Assembly: GCA_964498015.1 (NCBI GenBank)
Contig: CAZCFT010000017.1
Coordinates: forward strand, 1 to 32,849
From: CAWEZN01 sp964498015
GTDB taxonomy: Bacteria > Zixibacteria > MSB-5A5 > GN15 > PGXB01
Length of the DNA stretch: 32,849 nt
Reading direction: 5' to 3'
Shown here: positions 15,678 to 24,310 of the stretch, in pieces
How the letters are laid out: every line of letters begins with the position of its first letter
Position numbering within the stretch: position 1 is the stretch's first letter
Program-made: the position numbers and the translations under genes
The notes under the pieces: model-generated
Seen by the model: the letters and a program-made list of their open reading frames with translations, nothing else
Databases searched by the model: none
Told to the model about the DNA's origin: nothing

Positions 15678-15788
15678 GGCGGTGTTTTATATGGCCTTAT
15701 CCCCATAGAAATAGCCCAAAGTCAATTTCCCCTGGATTTGATATTGCGGCTAAATCCACGAACGCAGAAGTGGCGAGCCCACACCGCC
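15678..15788. repeat. Long-range 8-bp inverted repeat enclosing a potential structured leader
   Basis: GGCGGTGT (15678-15685) is perfectly complementary to ACACCGCC (15781-15788). On the minus strand the enclosed part contains GGCT...AGCC around CCAC...GTGG, a second nested stem. It lies between the aminopeptidase stop and the pseudopilin start. It does not match the c-di-GMP-I (GEMM) consensus. Confidence 0.4.
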
Positions 15789-15821
15789 CCAAAACTCTCA
15801 ATTTGAGAATATCGGTCGAGA

Positions 15822-16922
15822 CTAAATCAGAAAAACCCCATTCCTATATATCACTACACCGTCAGCCGATATTTCGCCGCCCTTTTTTAAATCGCAGACC
15901 ATATCCCAATGAATTCCCGACTTGTTAAGACCTCCCGATTCAGGCAATGAATTCCCGAGAGCCATATGGCAGGTCCCGCCGATCTTTTCATCAAATAGAG
16001 TATTTCTTGTGAATTTCTTTATCTCATAGTTAGTGCCGATAGCAAATTCACCCAGTCTTCGCGAACCCTCATCAGCGCCAATCATGGCCAATAGATATTC
16101 CGCATCTTTATCGGCTGTTGCTTCAACGACGGCGCCGTCCTTAAAAGTCAATCTGACTCCGGCTACTTCACGGCCAACATAGAAAGCCGGATAAGTGAAC
16201 TTGACTGTCCCTGTCGTGAAATTCTCGAGCGGTGAGGTGAATATTTCGCCGTCGGGAAAATTCTTCTGGCCACAGCAATTTATCCATTTCCTGTTTTTGA
16301 CGCCTACCTGGAGATCTGTCCCATCTGCTCTCAAGTGGATTACTTCCGCCCGATTCAAAATCCTGATCAACCGGTCCTGCTCCTTTGCGACTTTTTGCCA
16401 GTACTCAACCGGATTATTTTCATGAATATGGCCGGCGCTAAAAACAAAATCTTCATATTCGCTTAAGGACATCTCAGCATCCTGCGCATGGGCGTCGGTT
16501 GGGAATTGTGTGCCGCACCATTTCAATTTCCCTTCGGCCTGACGGGTGAGGAAACGTTCCAAATAGGAGCGGTTAGCCTTGCTGACCAATTGCAGGCGGG
16601 CAGGATTGATACCGCTCAGGAATTTCGTATTGGTCGAACCCCAGATGGTTAATTGAGCGTCAATATTCTCGACTTCGAATTTTTTTAGAGGGGAATAAAA
16701 CGACAATTGTTCGTCGCTCCCATTCTTCAGAAACATTTCGGCAAGGTCAATAAATGCAATCTGCGTAAATATGTTGGCCCCGCACTTGAGCGCTTCTTCA
16801 TACACTGCCTTTACCAACGGTGCCGCGACCGGTTCGGCCGCTATTTTGAAAATATCTCCCGGTTTTATTTCAAGCGAATATTGCACCAGAATCCTGGCAA
16901 GGTTGCTTAATCTCGGATCCAT
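15822..16922 (-). CDS. M29-family metallo-aminopeptidase
   Basis: Protein of 366 residues matching the thermophilic aminopeptidase (M29, AmpS/PepS) family. It has NFPDGEIFTSP with a metal-binding Glu, GADEGSRRLGEFAIGTN with the second Glu, GGTCHMALGNS and SGIHWDMVCDL with His and Asp ligands of the two-metal centre. It should remove N-terminal residues from peptides in the cytosol. The start is secure: AAGGAGAG precedes the ATG at 16922, and MDPRLSNLARILVQYSLEIKPGD is the family's usual N-terminus. It follows the ogt gene by 67 bases and may have its own promoter. Confidence 0.92.
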   Translation of the reverse strand: MDPRLSNLARILVQYSLEIKPGDIFKIAAEPVAAPLVKAVYEEALKCGANIFTQIAFIDLAEMFLKNGSDEQLSFYSPLKKFEVENIDAQLTIWGSTNTKFLSGINPARLQLVSKANRSYLERFLTRQAEGKLKWCGTQFPTDAHAQDAEMSLSEYEDFVFSAGHIHENNPVEYWQKVAKEQDRLIRILNRAEVIHLRADGTDLQVGVKNRKWINCCGQKNFPDGEIFTSPLENFTTGTVKFTYPAFYVGREVAGVRLTFKDGAVVEATADKDAEYLLAMIGADEGSRRLGEFAIGTNYEIKKFTRNTLFDEKIGGTCHMALGNSLPESGGLNKSGIHWDMVCDLKKGGEISADGVVIYRNGVFLI

Positions 16923-16989
16923 TGCTTCTCTCCTTGTGTCGACCTATGTTTTGGACATAGCAGATGTGAAGATTTGTTGCCACATGCCT

Positions 16990-17493
16990 TCAAGTATTGA
17001 CTCCCTCTATTTTCAAAAGATGCCGCTTCATCTTGAGTCCTCCGCCGTACCCCCCCAATCCGTTGCAGGCGACCACGCGGTGGCATGGTATTATGATTGG
17101 AAGATGATTCCCGGCATTAGCCGATCCCACTGCACGCGCCGCTGAAGGTTTGCCAATGGCGGCGGCAATGGCGCCGTAAGTGGTCACTCTGCCAAAAGGA
17201 ATTTTGGCCACTTGCTTCAGGGCTTTCTTCTGAAAATCCGTTCCTCTGAAATCAAGCCTTAGAGAAAATTTCTTAAGCTTCCCCTCGAAATATGATTTCA
17301 ATTGTCCTTCTGCCCGTTTATTTTCCTTTCCCCCTTTTAATAAGTCGTATCCTTTGAATTCCTTTTTCACCAGCGAGTTGAAGTGAGTCGATTTCTCGGA
17401 CGGAAAATCGACTATGGCGATCCCTTTTTCAGTTTCGGCAAGATGAATCCATCCCACCTTGGTTTTGAATTTGTGAACATAGAGACGGTTCAT
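16990..17493 (-). CDS. ogt: Methylated-DNA--protein-cysteine methyltransferase
   Basis: O6-alkylguanine repair protein of 167 residues. The C-terminal ATase domain has TDFQKKALKQVAKIPFGRVTTYG, the DNA-binding helix AARAVGSANAGN and the active site IIIPCHRVV with acceptor Cys137; GGYGGGLKMKRHLLKIEG closes the family signature. The ATG at 17493 overlaps the stop of the glycosylase gene (ATGA), with GGAAGGAG upstream, so translation is coupled. The N-terminal domain is short, and no AraC-like Ada domain is present. Paired with an AlkA-type glycosylase it forms an alkylation-repair unit; no Ada regulator is visible. Confidence 0.95.
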   Translation of the reverse strand: MNRLYVHKFKTKVGWIHLAETEKGIAIVDFPSEKSTHFNSLVKKEFKGYDLLKGGKENKRAEGQLKSYFEGKLKKFSLRLDFRGTDFQKKALKQVAKIPFGRVTTYGAIAAAIGKPSAARAVGSANAGNHLPIIIPCHRVVACNGLGGYGGGLKMKRHLLKIEGVNT

Positions 17494-18404
17494 TGCACAC
17501 TTGCTCCTTCCATCAATAGAAACCATAAATATAATGTATATAATGATCGATAAGGAATAAATCCTCTGGCTAACTTTTCCACCTTCTCATTGTCAGGCAA
17601 CTCTTTCAGCCGGTTTACAATTTTGGCCGCCCGATGAAGCCCGGAATCACCGAGAGGAAGGCAGTCAAGATGACCGGCTCCACGCATCAGAATATAATTC
17701 GCCGACCAGATTCCGATTCCTCTGATACTGATCAATCTGGCTATAGCCTCATTGTAATTCTGTTTCGCCAGTGATTTAAGACCAAAACCACCATTCCGCA
17801 TGATTGCTGATAAACCCAATAAATACTCAGCCTTGCGTGAAGAGAATTGCAAGTCTCTTAATTCTGCAACATTGGCCTTCGACAAATTCCCCGGTTCCGG
17901 GAAAAGATAAAAATCCTCCCCATCAATTCGGAGTTTTCTGCCGAAGTTTTCCACCAATCGCTTCTTGAGAATATAGGCGAAGTTCAGATTTACCTGCTGG
18001 CCCATGATCGCCCAGGCGGCGGATTCAAAAACAGTTGGGGTTAAAATCGGTTTTAATCCTCGGAATTTTCTTGTCAATTCCTTCATGTTTCTTGACTTAC
18101 CGGCTAAATCATAAAACGGCGTCAAATCAAGGCTGGCCGACAACATACGGGACGCAATCTCAACAATCTCCTTCTCGTCCAGCTTCTTGCCGTCAAGACA
18201 ATCCCATTTGATCTGCCCAGATGAAGTTTCCGCCCCGCCGCGGCATGAAATCTCAGCCAGAACAATAGAATTGCCCACACTAAGAAGCCTTCTCAAGACA
18301 GCCTTGTCTGTCCTATCCACAATTTCAAAACGACTCCTCTGCGAAAATTTAAGTGATAATTCAAAATTGTATGGGGGAATAATTTTGAATTTTGAAACAG
18401 GCAT
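17490..18404 (-). CDS. alkA: AlkA-type DNA-3-methyladenine glycosylase II
   Basis: HhH-GPD superfamily base-excision glycosylase of 304 residues. The N-terminal part (1-110) corresponds to the AlkA beta-sheet domain. FESAAWAIMGQQVNLNFA (126-143) is the usual first helix pair. The helix-hairpin-helix is LISIRGIGIWSANYIL (224-239), and LPLGDSGLH provides the catalytic Asp253. It removes alkylated purines such as 3-methyladenine. The N-terminal domain is more like the archaeal/FCB AlkA-2 form than E. coli AlkA; OGG1-like activity cannot be excluded. The ATG lies 6 bases after the HAD gene stop without a clear Shine-Dalgarno, and its stop overlaps the ogt start. Confidence 0.85.
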   Translation of the reverse strand: MPVSKFKIIPPYNFELSLKFSQRSRFEIVDRTDKAVLRRLLSVGNSIVLAEISCRGGAETSSGQIKWDCLDGKKLDEKEIVEIASRMLSASLDLTPFYDLAGKSRNMKELTRKFRGLKPILTPTVFESAAWAIMGQQVNLNFAYILKKRLVENFGRKLRIDGEDFYLFPEPGNLSKANVAELRDLQFSSRKAEYLLGLSAIMRNGGFGLKSLAKQNYNEAIARLISIRGIGIWSANYILMRGAGHLDCLPLGDSGLHRAAKIVNRLKELPDNEKVEKLARGFIPYRSLYTLYLWFLLMEGASVQ

Positions 18405-18410
18405 GAGGTC

Positions 18411-19076
18411 TTAGTCAATCGTATTTTCAATGCCCAGAAGGATGGGCAATTTCCTAATATCATCAATAAGCACGTCGGGGTTGCTCGAGACAAGCTCTCC
18501 ATTGTCGCCAAATGGGGATGATACCGCAATTACCGGCAATCCGGCGGCATGCGCCGCAAGAACATCATTTATAGTGTCGCCGATAACGAGGGAATTCTTC
18601 AAATTCCCATTTAGAAGATTCATAACCTTCATATATATATCAGGCTCCGGCTTAGCCCGCAATACGTCATCAACGCCGGCGCCTGCGGAAATTAGACTGG
18701 CCCAGCCCAATTTAGCTATTATCTTATCCAGATGAATTTTCATTTTCTGAGTGCCAATTCCTATCAGATAGCCTCTGCGGTGCAATAGCCGAAGCGTTTC
18801 GTCAACCCCATCAAGCGGTTTGGCCGATTCGGCGATGACATTGACCCCGAACTGCTGGAAATATCCCCTGAATTCATCGTACGATTTTGCGGAAAAGTTA
18901 TTGAACATGGTTTCCAGAGAAAATCCTATGAATTTTTTTATCTCTTCGGGGTTCCTCGGGCTCTCCTCCATTTTCTCGAGGGCAAGATTAACGGCCGATA
19001 CAATTCCTTCGGAGGAATCGATTAAAGTTCCGTCAAGGTCGAAAAGAAGATTCCTAATATTACTGCCGGTAATCAA
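18411..19076 (-). CDS. HAD-superfamily phosphatase, phosphoglycolate phosphatase-like
   Basis: HAD hydrolase of 221 residues. Motif I is LLFDLDGTLID with nucleophile Asp13 and acid Asp15. A helical cap (about 20-90) follows, then motif II in IGIGTQK, motif III Lys in RAKPEPDIY and motif IV VIGDTINDVLAAHAAG. The cap and length fit the Gph/PGP-like subfamily. Substrate is not visible; phosphoglycolate, formed by repair of 3'-phosphoglycolate DNA ends, would fit the downstream alkA-ogt genes, which is inference. The start is a TTG at 19076 with CAGGA upstream. It is the first gene of a three-gene operon with a good sigma-70 promoter. Confidence 0.85.
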   Translation of the reverse strand: MITGSNIRNLLFDLDGTLIDSSEGIVSAVNLALEKMEESPRNPEEIKKFIGFSLETMFNNFSAKSYDEFRGYFQQFGVNVIAESAKPLDGVDETLRLLHRRGYLIGIGTQKMKIHLDKIIAKLGWASLISAGAGVDDVLRAKPEPDIYMKVMNLLNGNLKNSLVIGDTINDVLAAHAAGLPVIAVSSPFGDNGELVSSNPDVLIDDIRKLPILLGIENTID

Positions 19077-19117
19077 TTTATGAATTCCTGTGCATAAGTA
19101 GAGGTCTCAATAAGTCG

Positions 19118-19146
19118 AACATATTGACATTCTGAAGAGATGTCAA
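19118..19146 (-). promoter_or_regulatory. Sigma-70-type promoter of the HAD-alkA-ogt operon
   Basis: On the minus strand a perfect TTGACA (19141-19146), a 17-nt spacer and TATGTT (19118-19123). The spacer and -35 form an inverted repeat, ATTGACAT-N9-ATGTCAAT, so a dimeric repressor could occlude RNA polymerase here. The predicted leader is about 35 nt. Confidence 0.55.
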
Positions 19147-19431
19147 TCACAATACCCGGGCACAATCTATCCGTTTCTTGATCATGGACTGAACAATTAC
19201 TCTGCAAGAGCATGCGTACGATTCTTTATTCATTGATAGCCAACGCAATAGGGCATATCTGCCTGATTCAGGGGATAACGGATTATTCTATCTCGGCACA
19301 GTGACGTCAAATATCTTATCCCTCAAGAAGTTACGAAACAGAACCAAATCCAGAAAACAAAAATGAAACATAAAATGCCTTTAACTGTTAAATTATCAAG
19401 CAGATAGAGTCTCATCCGGTTCTTATCTTGC

Positions 19432-19459
19432 TTGACATTCAGGTGCAAACAGGTAGATT
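19432..19459 (+). promoter_or_regulatory. Sigma-70-type promoter of the S41 protease gene
   Basis: TTGACA (19432-19437), a 16-nt spacer and TAGATT (19454-19459). The predicted start is near 19466, just ahead of the strong AGGAGG at 19478-19483. Confidence 0.5.
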
Positions 19460-19491
19460 GTGAATACATTTATATATAGGAGGTTGGTCGG

Positions 19492-21339
19492 ATGAAGAAA
19501 TTTACTCTGTTATTGATATCGCTGACAGCATTCCTGCTGGGTCTTATCTGGGCCGTGGGTTCCGGCGAAGCTGTGGCTCCGCCTTCAACTAAGACCATTT
19601 ATCTGGCCGATACTGTCCACATTAATCTGGAAGAAACCCCGTCCGATTCAACCGCGCCATCAGAATCCGATTCCAAGGAGACCTTATTCCGTGAAATCAA
19701 GAAATTTAATCAGACTGTTTATGATATCAAAAATCGTTATATGGAAGATATCGACACGAAGGAGTTGATCAATTCCGGGATAAAGGGAATGCTGGAAGAC
19801 CTGGATCGGTATTCCGTTCTCATGGAGAAAAAGTCCTACGACCAGCTCATGGAGAGCACACATGGCAAATATGAAGGGTTGGGAATGGAGATTGATGCCC
19901 GCGAAGACCATATTCTTATAGTCACCCCAATGGAAGGCTCGCCTTCATATAAGAAAGGGCTTAAATCCGGCGATCTAATTTATGAGATTGACGGCAAATC
20001 GACATACAAATTGACTACGGCCGATGCGGCAAAATTAATGAGAGGTCCCAGCGGCACAAAAGTGACTCTGAAAATCAAGCGCGAAGGCATTTCCGAGATG
20101 CTTGATTTTGAATTGGAAAGAGCCGTGATAGAACTCAAGTCAGTTAGTTATTATGGCATAGTTGAAGGTACAAATATCGGATATGTGCGCTTGTCGAGAT
20201 TTGCCGAAGAAACGAGCCATGAATTGACTGAGGCCATAAATGAGCTAAATGCCAAAGGGATTGAAGGGCTGATTTTTGACCTCCGTTCCAATGGCGGCGG
20301 TCTCTTGCAACAGGCGGTGGAAACATCCGAGCTTTTCGTCCCTGAGGGTAAGCTAATTGTCTATACCCGAGGCAAGTATTCTGATTCAGAAAGACGATAT
20401 TACTCCCGCCGGCTTCCTTTATATCCCGACAAACCGCTCATTGTGCTCGTCGATGAAGGCACCGCTTCCGCATCAGAAATCGTAGCGGGGGCTATACAGG
20501 ATTGGGATAGGGGAATCATCATGGGACGTCCGACATACGGCAAGGGATTAGTCCAGCAGATATTCCCGGTCGGCAATGATGATGAGGTTGCTCTTAAACT
20601 TACAACCGCCAAGTACTATGTTCCGTCCGGCAGATGTATCCAGAAAGCTGAAAATGAAATGAAACATCCGGCCGCCGAATTCATGGCCAGCATGGACAGT
20701 ACGGACAGTACGGCAAATCCTCCTGATTCGCTGGGGGACGATTCTCTCAAGATTTCTCACAAGGAAATTTTCTATACCAATAATGCCCGCGTTGTTTATG
20801 GCGGCGGCGGGATACTTCCTGATGTGGAGATAGAGCAGGATCCATTTCTTACTCCACTCGAGATAAACTTGGGAAGAAAATCGACATTCTTCGATTTTGC
20901 GGTCAAGTACACCGTCTCCCATCCTGATGTGAATAGGAATTTGGCTATCGATGATGATATCATCCAGCAATTTAAGTCCTACATCAAGGGAAAAGAATTC
21001 ACTTATAAAACCTCATTGGAAGTATCGCTTGATAAAATAAGAGAGATGGTCAAGAAAGAGAAAAAGGATACTTTATTTGACCCGGCGATCAAGGAATTCG
21101 AAGGTCAGATTAAGAGGGAAAAAGAGGCTGATTTTGCCAATTCAATTGATTATATAAAAAGAGCTATCAAGAGCGAAATCGTGGCCAAAATCAGCGGCGA
21201 GCGCGGAGTATATGAAGAAGTAATTCTGAAACAGGATCCGGGAATTCTCCAGGCCGTTGATCTCTTGAAAAATTCAGAAGGATATACCAAGCATCTTCAG
21301 GCTGGGCAGACCCGCGGACAAACTGACCAAACCAAGTAA
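19492..21339 (+). CDS. ctpA: C-terminal processing peptidase, S41 family, with a long C-terminal extension
   Basis: Exported serine protease of 615 residues. An N-terminal signal or anchor helix (4-22) is followed by a Ser/Asp-rich spacer, a PDZ domain (about 126-200, YEGLGMEIDA to RMGPSGTKVTLKIKREG-like end) and the S41 catalytic domain (about 225-400). The Ser-Lys dyad is Ser326 in GTASASEI and Lys351 in PTYGKGLVQ, and the 25-residue distance equals that of plant D1 processing protease. About 200 residues follow the catalytic core, mostly helical and charged, as in FCB-group homologs. A short imperfect repeat encodes MDSTDSTA near residue 403. It should trim or degrade periplasmic proteins after recognising their C-termini. 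The gene stands alone between its promoter and terminator. Confidence 0.93.
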   Translation: MKKFTLLLISLTAFLLGLIWAVGSGEAVAPPSTKTIYLADTVHINLEETPSDSTAPSESDSKETLFREIKKFNQTVYDIKNRYMEDIDTKELINSGIKGMLEDLDRYSVLMEKKSYDQLMESTHGKYEGLGMEIDAREDHILIVTPMEGSPSYKKGLKSGDLIYEIDGKSTYKLTTADAAKLMRGPSGTKVTLKIKREGISEMLDFELERAVIELKSVSYYGIVEGTNIGYVRLSRFAEETSHELTEAINELNAKGIEGLIFDLRSNGGGLLQQAVETSELFVPEGKLIVYTRGKYSDSERRYYSRRLPLYPDKPLIVLVDEGTASASEIVAGAIQDWDRGIIMGRPTYGKGLVQQIFPVGNDDEVALKLTTAKYYVPSGRCIQKAENEMKHPAAEFMASMDSTDSTANPPDSLGDDSLKISHKEIFYTNNARVVYGGGGILPDVEIEQDPFLTPLEINLGRKSTFFDFAVKYTVSHPDVNRNLAIDDDIIQQFKSYIKGKEFTYKTSLEVSLDKIREMVKKEKKDTLFDPAIKEFEGQIKREKEADFANSIDYIKRAIKSEIVAKISGERGVYEEVILKQDPGILQAVDLLKNSEGYTKHLQAGQTRGQTDQTK

Positions 21340-21361
21340 ATCGAATCTTGAAATTCAAAAG

Positions 21362-21391
21362 AGCCCGCCAGTTAATAAGCGGGCTTTTTTA
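21362..21391. terminator. Bidirectional terminator between ctpA and the rlmN operon
   Basis: The stem AGCCCGC/GCGGGCT (21362-21368 with 21379-21385) has a 10-nt loop. It has T6 on the plus strand and TCTTTTG on the minus strand, serving both converging genes. Confidence 0.85.
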
Positions 21392-21787
21392 TTTTAGGTC
21401 GAATTTTTCTATAAGCCAGCGGTCGGCGATTTTAGTGAGAGTAATCTCGGCCGGTCGCCCTGAATCTGCGCTGTTCCTGAGTATTGAGCAATTCACTACG
21501 GCCTTATTTTCAGTATAGAAAAACTCCCGCTTGCCAAATGAAAAGAAATTTGTGTCTTCCGGGGACGGATAGACTCTCGATAGTATTGTCTGCGAACTAT
21601 ATCCCTTGCTGTAAGAATCGGCGATGATAAGTGAGTCAATAGCGGCGGCGTTTTTTTCTTTGATTGTCTGCTCAAGTTTGGCCAATATGTTTTTGATTTT
21701 GGGAATTTCGTCCCGCGGCGGATTCTTGTGGGAACAAGAGACTGCTAAAATTAGGAGAACTATGCCGATCAGGAAATTCCCTTTCAT
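21389..21787 (-). CDS. Small lipoprotein, possibly NTF2/SnoaL-like
   Basis: A 132-residue protein with a lipoprotein signal (lipobox LAVSC, Cys18) after MKGNFLIGIVLLI. The mature part has a helix (EIPKIKNILAKLEQTIKEKN), then AAAIDSLIIADSYS, and strands ending in AEITLTKIADRWLIEKFDL. A helix pair followed by a sheet ending in DRWLI resembles NTF2-like lipoproteins, but I would not assign a family firmly. It starts 6 bases after the upstream exported-protein gene, with GAGGAA inside that gene's end, so the two are cotranslated and may act together in the envelope. Confidence 0.75.
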   Translation of the reverse strand: MKGNFLIGIVLLILAVSCSHKNPPRDEIPKIKNILAKLEQTIKEKNAAAIDSLIIADSYSKGYSSQTILSRVYPSPEDTNFFSFGKREFFYTENKAVVNCSILRNSADSGRPAEITLTKIADRWLIEKFDLK

Positions 21788-21793
21788 ATATTC

Positions 21794-23191
21794 TTATTCC
21801 TCAGATTTTTGGAAGGTGTATATACCATTTCCTTCTTTGACCGCAAGCTTACTCTTATCCAATTTATCCATCACCCCTGTAATAACCAGATTCCAACTCC
21901 AGTAACGGGCGCCCCTAACTTTTCTTAGGTCCTTTCCTTCCAAATAGAGCTTATTTATCGCCTCCTTTAGAGGCTCAGTCAATTTGACACACCCCTCCCC
22001 CAATATAGCCAACAGGTCAGAATTAGTCTCATCATCATAGCTGAAGATGATTGGGAAATCTGTCTCAAGAAAATTCCAATAGTATTTATTGACCACTTTA
22101 TAGGACTCACCCACAGGTTCACAGACAAGGGAGACATCCCCGATTGACGTATGAAATCGTTCTCCGTCGACGTCAATCAAATCATAGTAGAAAGAGCGAC
22201 CGGATAAATCGCTCGCGGAGACAGCCATGTACATAAATTCACCCATGTCGGCCCTGCACGGGTCGGAATTTTCAAAAATGCTGAAGCGTGGACCATCATT
22301 GATAAATTCGCGGCCGATTTTATTCCAGAGCAGAAGCCCGAGTATTACAGGATACTTATGATAAAGTACCGAACCTATCTCCATTATATTATCTTTGTCC
22401 CGTGTCAGCTCCCCGCGAGAAACCATCGCTGTCATCACGCTGTCATATTTCGGTAAATTAGCTTTCATGGCGGAATATAATTTCTCCGTAGTCTCATTGA
22501 TAATTGGTCTCAGAGTGGTCAGAGCGGAATTATCCACGACGGCGAAATTTGGAATGTTCTCCCCGCCGGACCGAACGAGATATTTCCCTGCCACCAGCTT
22601 GTCAGCTATAAAATTAATGTAATTTAAATTCGTTTTCATTAGACCGGCGATTTCCTCCGGTTTTTTCCCGAGCTTCAAGAAAAGAAAGTAATATCGGGTG
22701 AATTGATTATCAAAGAGCGGACTCCTGTCAACAAACATCGGTAGCGCCAACGGAGCGCCAAGATATGCCTTCATCCCTTCGGGAACCGGAAATGAATTCG
22801 AAATTTCCTTTGTAAAGAAAACTTGCGACTCATAAAGAGGATCGAGCGTATCGACCACATCATAAAAAGTGAATTTCAGTTTTAGAGCGCCATAATTCCC
22901 GGGTATTTCAATAGGCTCATTCAAAGTTGCAGAATAGATAGGGTCGATAATGAACGGTTTCTTTGAAGTTCGCTTTGGATTAAGCTCGCTTCCCTCGAAA
23001 CTTAAATCGGTTTTGATTACTATAGTCTTGTAATCATAACTGAGATTAGTCAGTTTAATTTTTGCTGTTTGGTTCCCCCAGCTCAAGGATGCAACTGTAA
23101 TGTCCTCTACCTTGAGATCCGCCGCATTTAAGGGCCCAAAGCAAATCAAGGACAGAATGATTAGAATAGTCAGGTATTTTTGTTCGTTCAT
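21794..23191 (-). CDS. Exported protein of unknown family with a winged-helix-like segment
   Basis: The ATG at 23191 follows AAGGAGAG and starts a signal peptide with cleavage near LNAAD. About residues 25-135 look like a beta-sandwich (VEDITVASLSWGNQTAKIKL, IIVKTDLSFEG-type strands). Residues about 165-205 read LGKKPEEIAGLMKTNLNYIN followed by FIADKLVAGKYLV. That spacing of helices resembles a winged helix-turn-helix, unusual for an exported protein. The C-terminal half (about 260-460) is mixed, with many aromatic residues (ARYWSWNLVITGVMDKL). I recognise no family. It lies between rlmN and the small lipoprotein with 24- and 6-base gaps. A periplasmic or outer-membrane-associated role is likely. 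Confidence 0.75.
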   Translation of the reverse strand: MNEQKYLTILIILSLICFGPLNAADLKVEDITVASLSWGNQTAKIKLTNLSYDYKTIVIKTDLSFEGSELNPKRTSKKPFIIDPIYSATLNEPIEIPGNYGALKLKFTFYDVVDTLDPLYESQVFFTKEISNSFPVPEGMKAYLGAPLALPMFVDRSPLFDNQFTRYYFLFLKLGKKPEEIAGLMKTNLNYINFIADKLVAGKYLVRSGGENIPNFAVVDNSALTTLRPIINETTEKLYSAMKANLPKYDSVMTAMVSRGELTRDKDNIMEIGSVLYHKYPVILGLLLWNKIGREFINDGPRFSIFENSDPCRADMGEFMYMAVSASDLSGRSFYYDLIDVDGERFHTSIGDVSLVCEPVGESYKVVNKYYWNFLETDFPIIFSYDDETNSDLLAILGEGCVKLTEPLKEAINKLYLEGKDLRKVRGARYWSWNLVITGVMDKLDKSKLAVKEGNGIYTFQKSEE

Positions 23192-23215
23192 TCGAACTCT
23201 CCTTTATATTATCGC

Positions 23216-24247
23216 TCAGATATTCTTTTTACCGGCCAGTTGGCCGCATGCGGCTTCAATATCCAAACCCCGGCTTTTTCTAATCGTTACCACCGGAGCG
23301 CGGGGGTACAGCAATCGGCCAAATTCATTCACCTTCTTCTCTGATGGCCGCCGATACGGCAATCCCTCAACCGAATTATATGACAGAATATTTATTTTGC
23401 ACGGCACGCCTTTCACAAGATTAGACAAATCCTTAACGTCCTGCAACGTATCATTAAAGCCATCAAAAAGAATATACTCAAATGTAACTCTTTTTTCTCT
23501 TTTCTCCGCAAAATATTTTGCCGCCCTGATCAGCTCTGCCAGAGGATAAGATTTCGCCGCAGGCATAACTTTTCTCCTTTTTTCATCGGTAGCCGCGTGA
23601 AGTGATATCGCCAGATTTACCTTTAAGCCGGAATCAGCCAGCATATATATTTGAGGAACTATACCGACCGTCGACACCGTAATTTTTTTTGCAGATTGAG
23701 ACAGCCCTATCTCTGAGGAGATTATTCCGATCGAGCGAATCAGATTTTCATAATTCAAAAGCGGTTCGCCCATCCCCATGAAAACTATATTTTCAAAGGC
23801 CTCGCTATTGTACTTCCCGCGCAAATATAGGAGCTGACCCACAATTTCGCCCGGCGTTAAATTTCGGCGGAAACCGATACGGCCGGTCGCGCAGAATTTG
23901 CAGGCCAGAGGGCATCCCACCTGACTGGATACGCAGGCCGTAGCCTTCTGCTTCTCGGGAATCCGGACGGTTTCAACAAATAAACCGTCATTCAGCGCAA
24001 ATAGAATTTTCTCCGTCCCATCAGAAGACTGCGAGACTCTATCAACCTCCAATCTGCCAAAAGCAAATCGCTCGGAAAGCCTGCGCCTGAGTTCGCGGGA
24101 GAGATTGGTCATTTTCTCGAAATCTCTCTCTCGTGCAAAATAGAGCCATTTGAAAAGTTGACGCCCCTTGAATTTTGGCTCACCTAATTTCTGCATCAGG
24201 TTTTCCAGATCATTGATTGTACTGCCAAGTAAATCTATTTGCTCCAT
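23216..24247 (-). CDS. rlmN: 23S rRNA (adenine2503-C2)/tRNA methyltransferase RlmN
   Basis: Radical SAM methyltransferase of 343 residues from the ATG at 24247. The N-terminal part FKGRQLFKWLYFARERDFEKM is typical. The 4Fe-4S motif GCPLACKFCATG holds Cys112, Cys116 and Cys119. GMGEPLLNYENL binds SAM, and the conserved Cys334 in AACGQLAGK is the methyl-carrying cysteine. It methylates A2503 of 23S rRNA and A37 of some tRNAs. No Shine-Dalgarno lies ahead of the ATG, but a -10 box ends 7 nt before it; an in-frame TTG three codons upstream falls between them. It is first in an operon with the two envelope genes. Confidence 0.95.
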   Translation of the reverse strand: MEQIDLLGSTINDLENLMQKLGEPKFKGRQLFKWLYFARERDFEKMTNLSRELRRRLSERFAFGRLEVDRVSQSSDGTEKILFALNDGLFVETVRIPEKQKATACVSSQVGCPLACKFCATGRIGFRRNLTPGEIVGQLLYLRGKYNSEAFENIVFMGMGEPLLNYENLIRSIGIISSEIGLSQSAKKITVSTVGIVPQIYMLADSGLKVNLAISLHAATDEKRRKVMPAAKSYPLAELIRAAKYFAEKREKRVTFEYILFDGFNDTLQDVKDLSNLVKGVPCKINILSYNSVEGLPYRRPSEKKVNEFGRLLYPRAPVVTIRKSRGLDIEAACGQLAGKKNI

Positions 24248-24254
24248 GGCAGTC

Positions 24255-24282
24255 AATTTAATCTCAATGACATAATTTTCAA
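24255..24282 (-). promoter_or_regulatory. Candidate leaderless promoter of rlmN
   Basis: On the minus strand TTGAAA (24277-24282), a 16-nt spacer and TAAATT (24255-24260), then seven bases and the ATG. Confidence 0.5.
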
Positions 24283-24310
24283 GACCTTTGTTGTTAATAC
24301 TTATACAGCG

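Larger units (their letters stand above)
19077..19491. other. 415-nt divergent intergenic region
   Basis: It separates the HAD operon (minus) from the protease gene (plus). Visible are the HAD promoter within an 8-bp inverted repeat (ATTGACAT 19123-19130, ATGTCAAT 19140-19147) and the protease promoter at 19432-19459. The middle, about 19150-19430, shows no credible gene or RNA. Confidence 0.6.

Noticed and set aside
15678..15788. c-di-GMP-I (GEMM) riboswitch
   Set aside because: The conserved GGCAAACC and GGACGCAAAGCC segments are absent.
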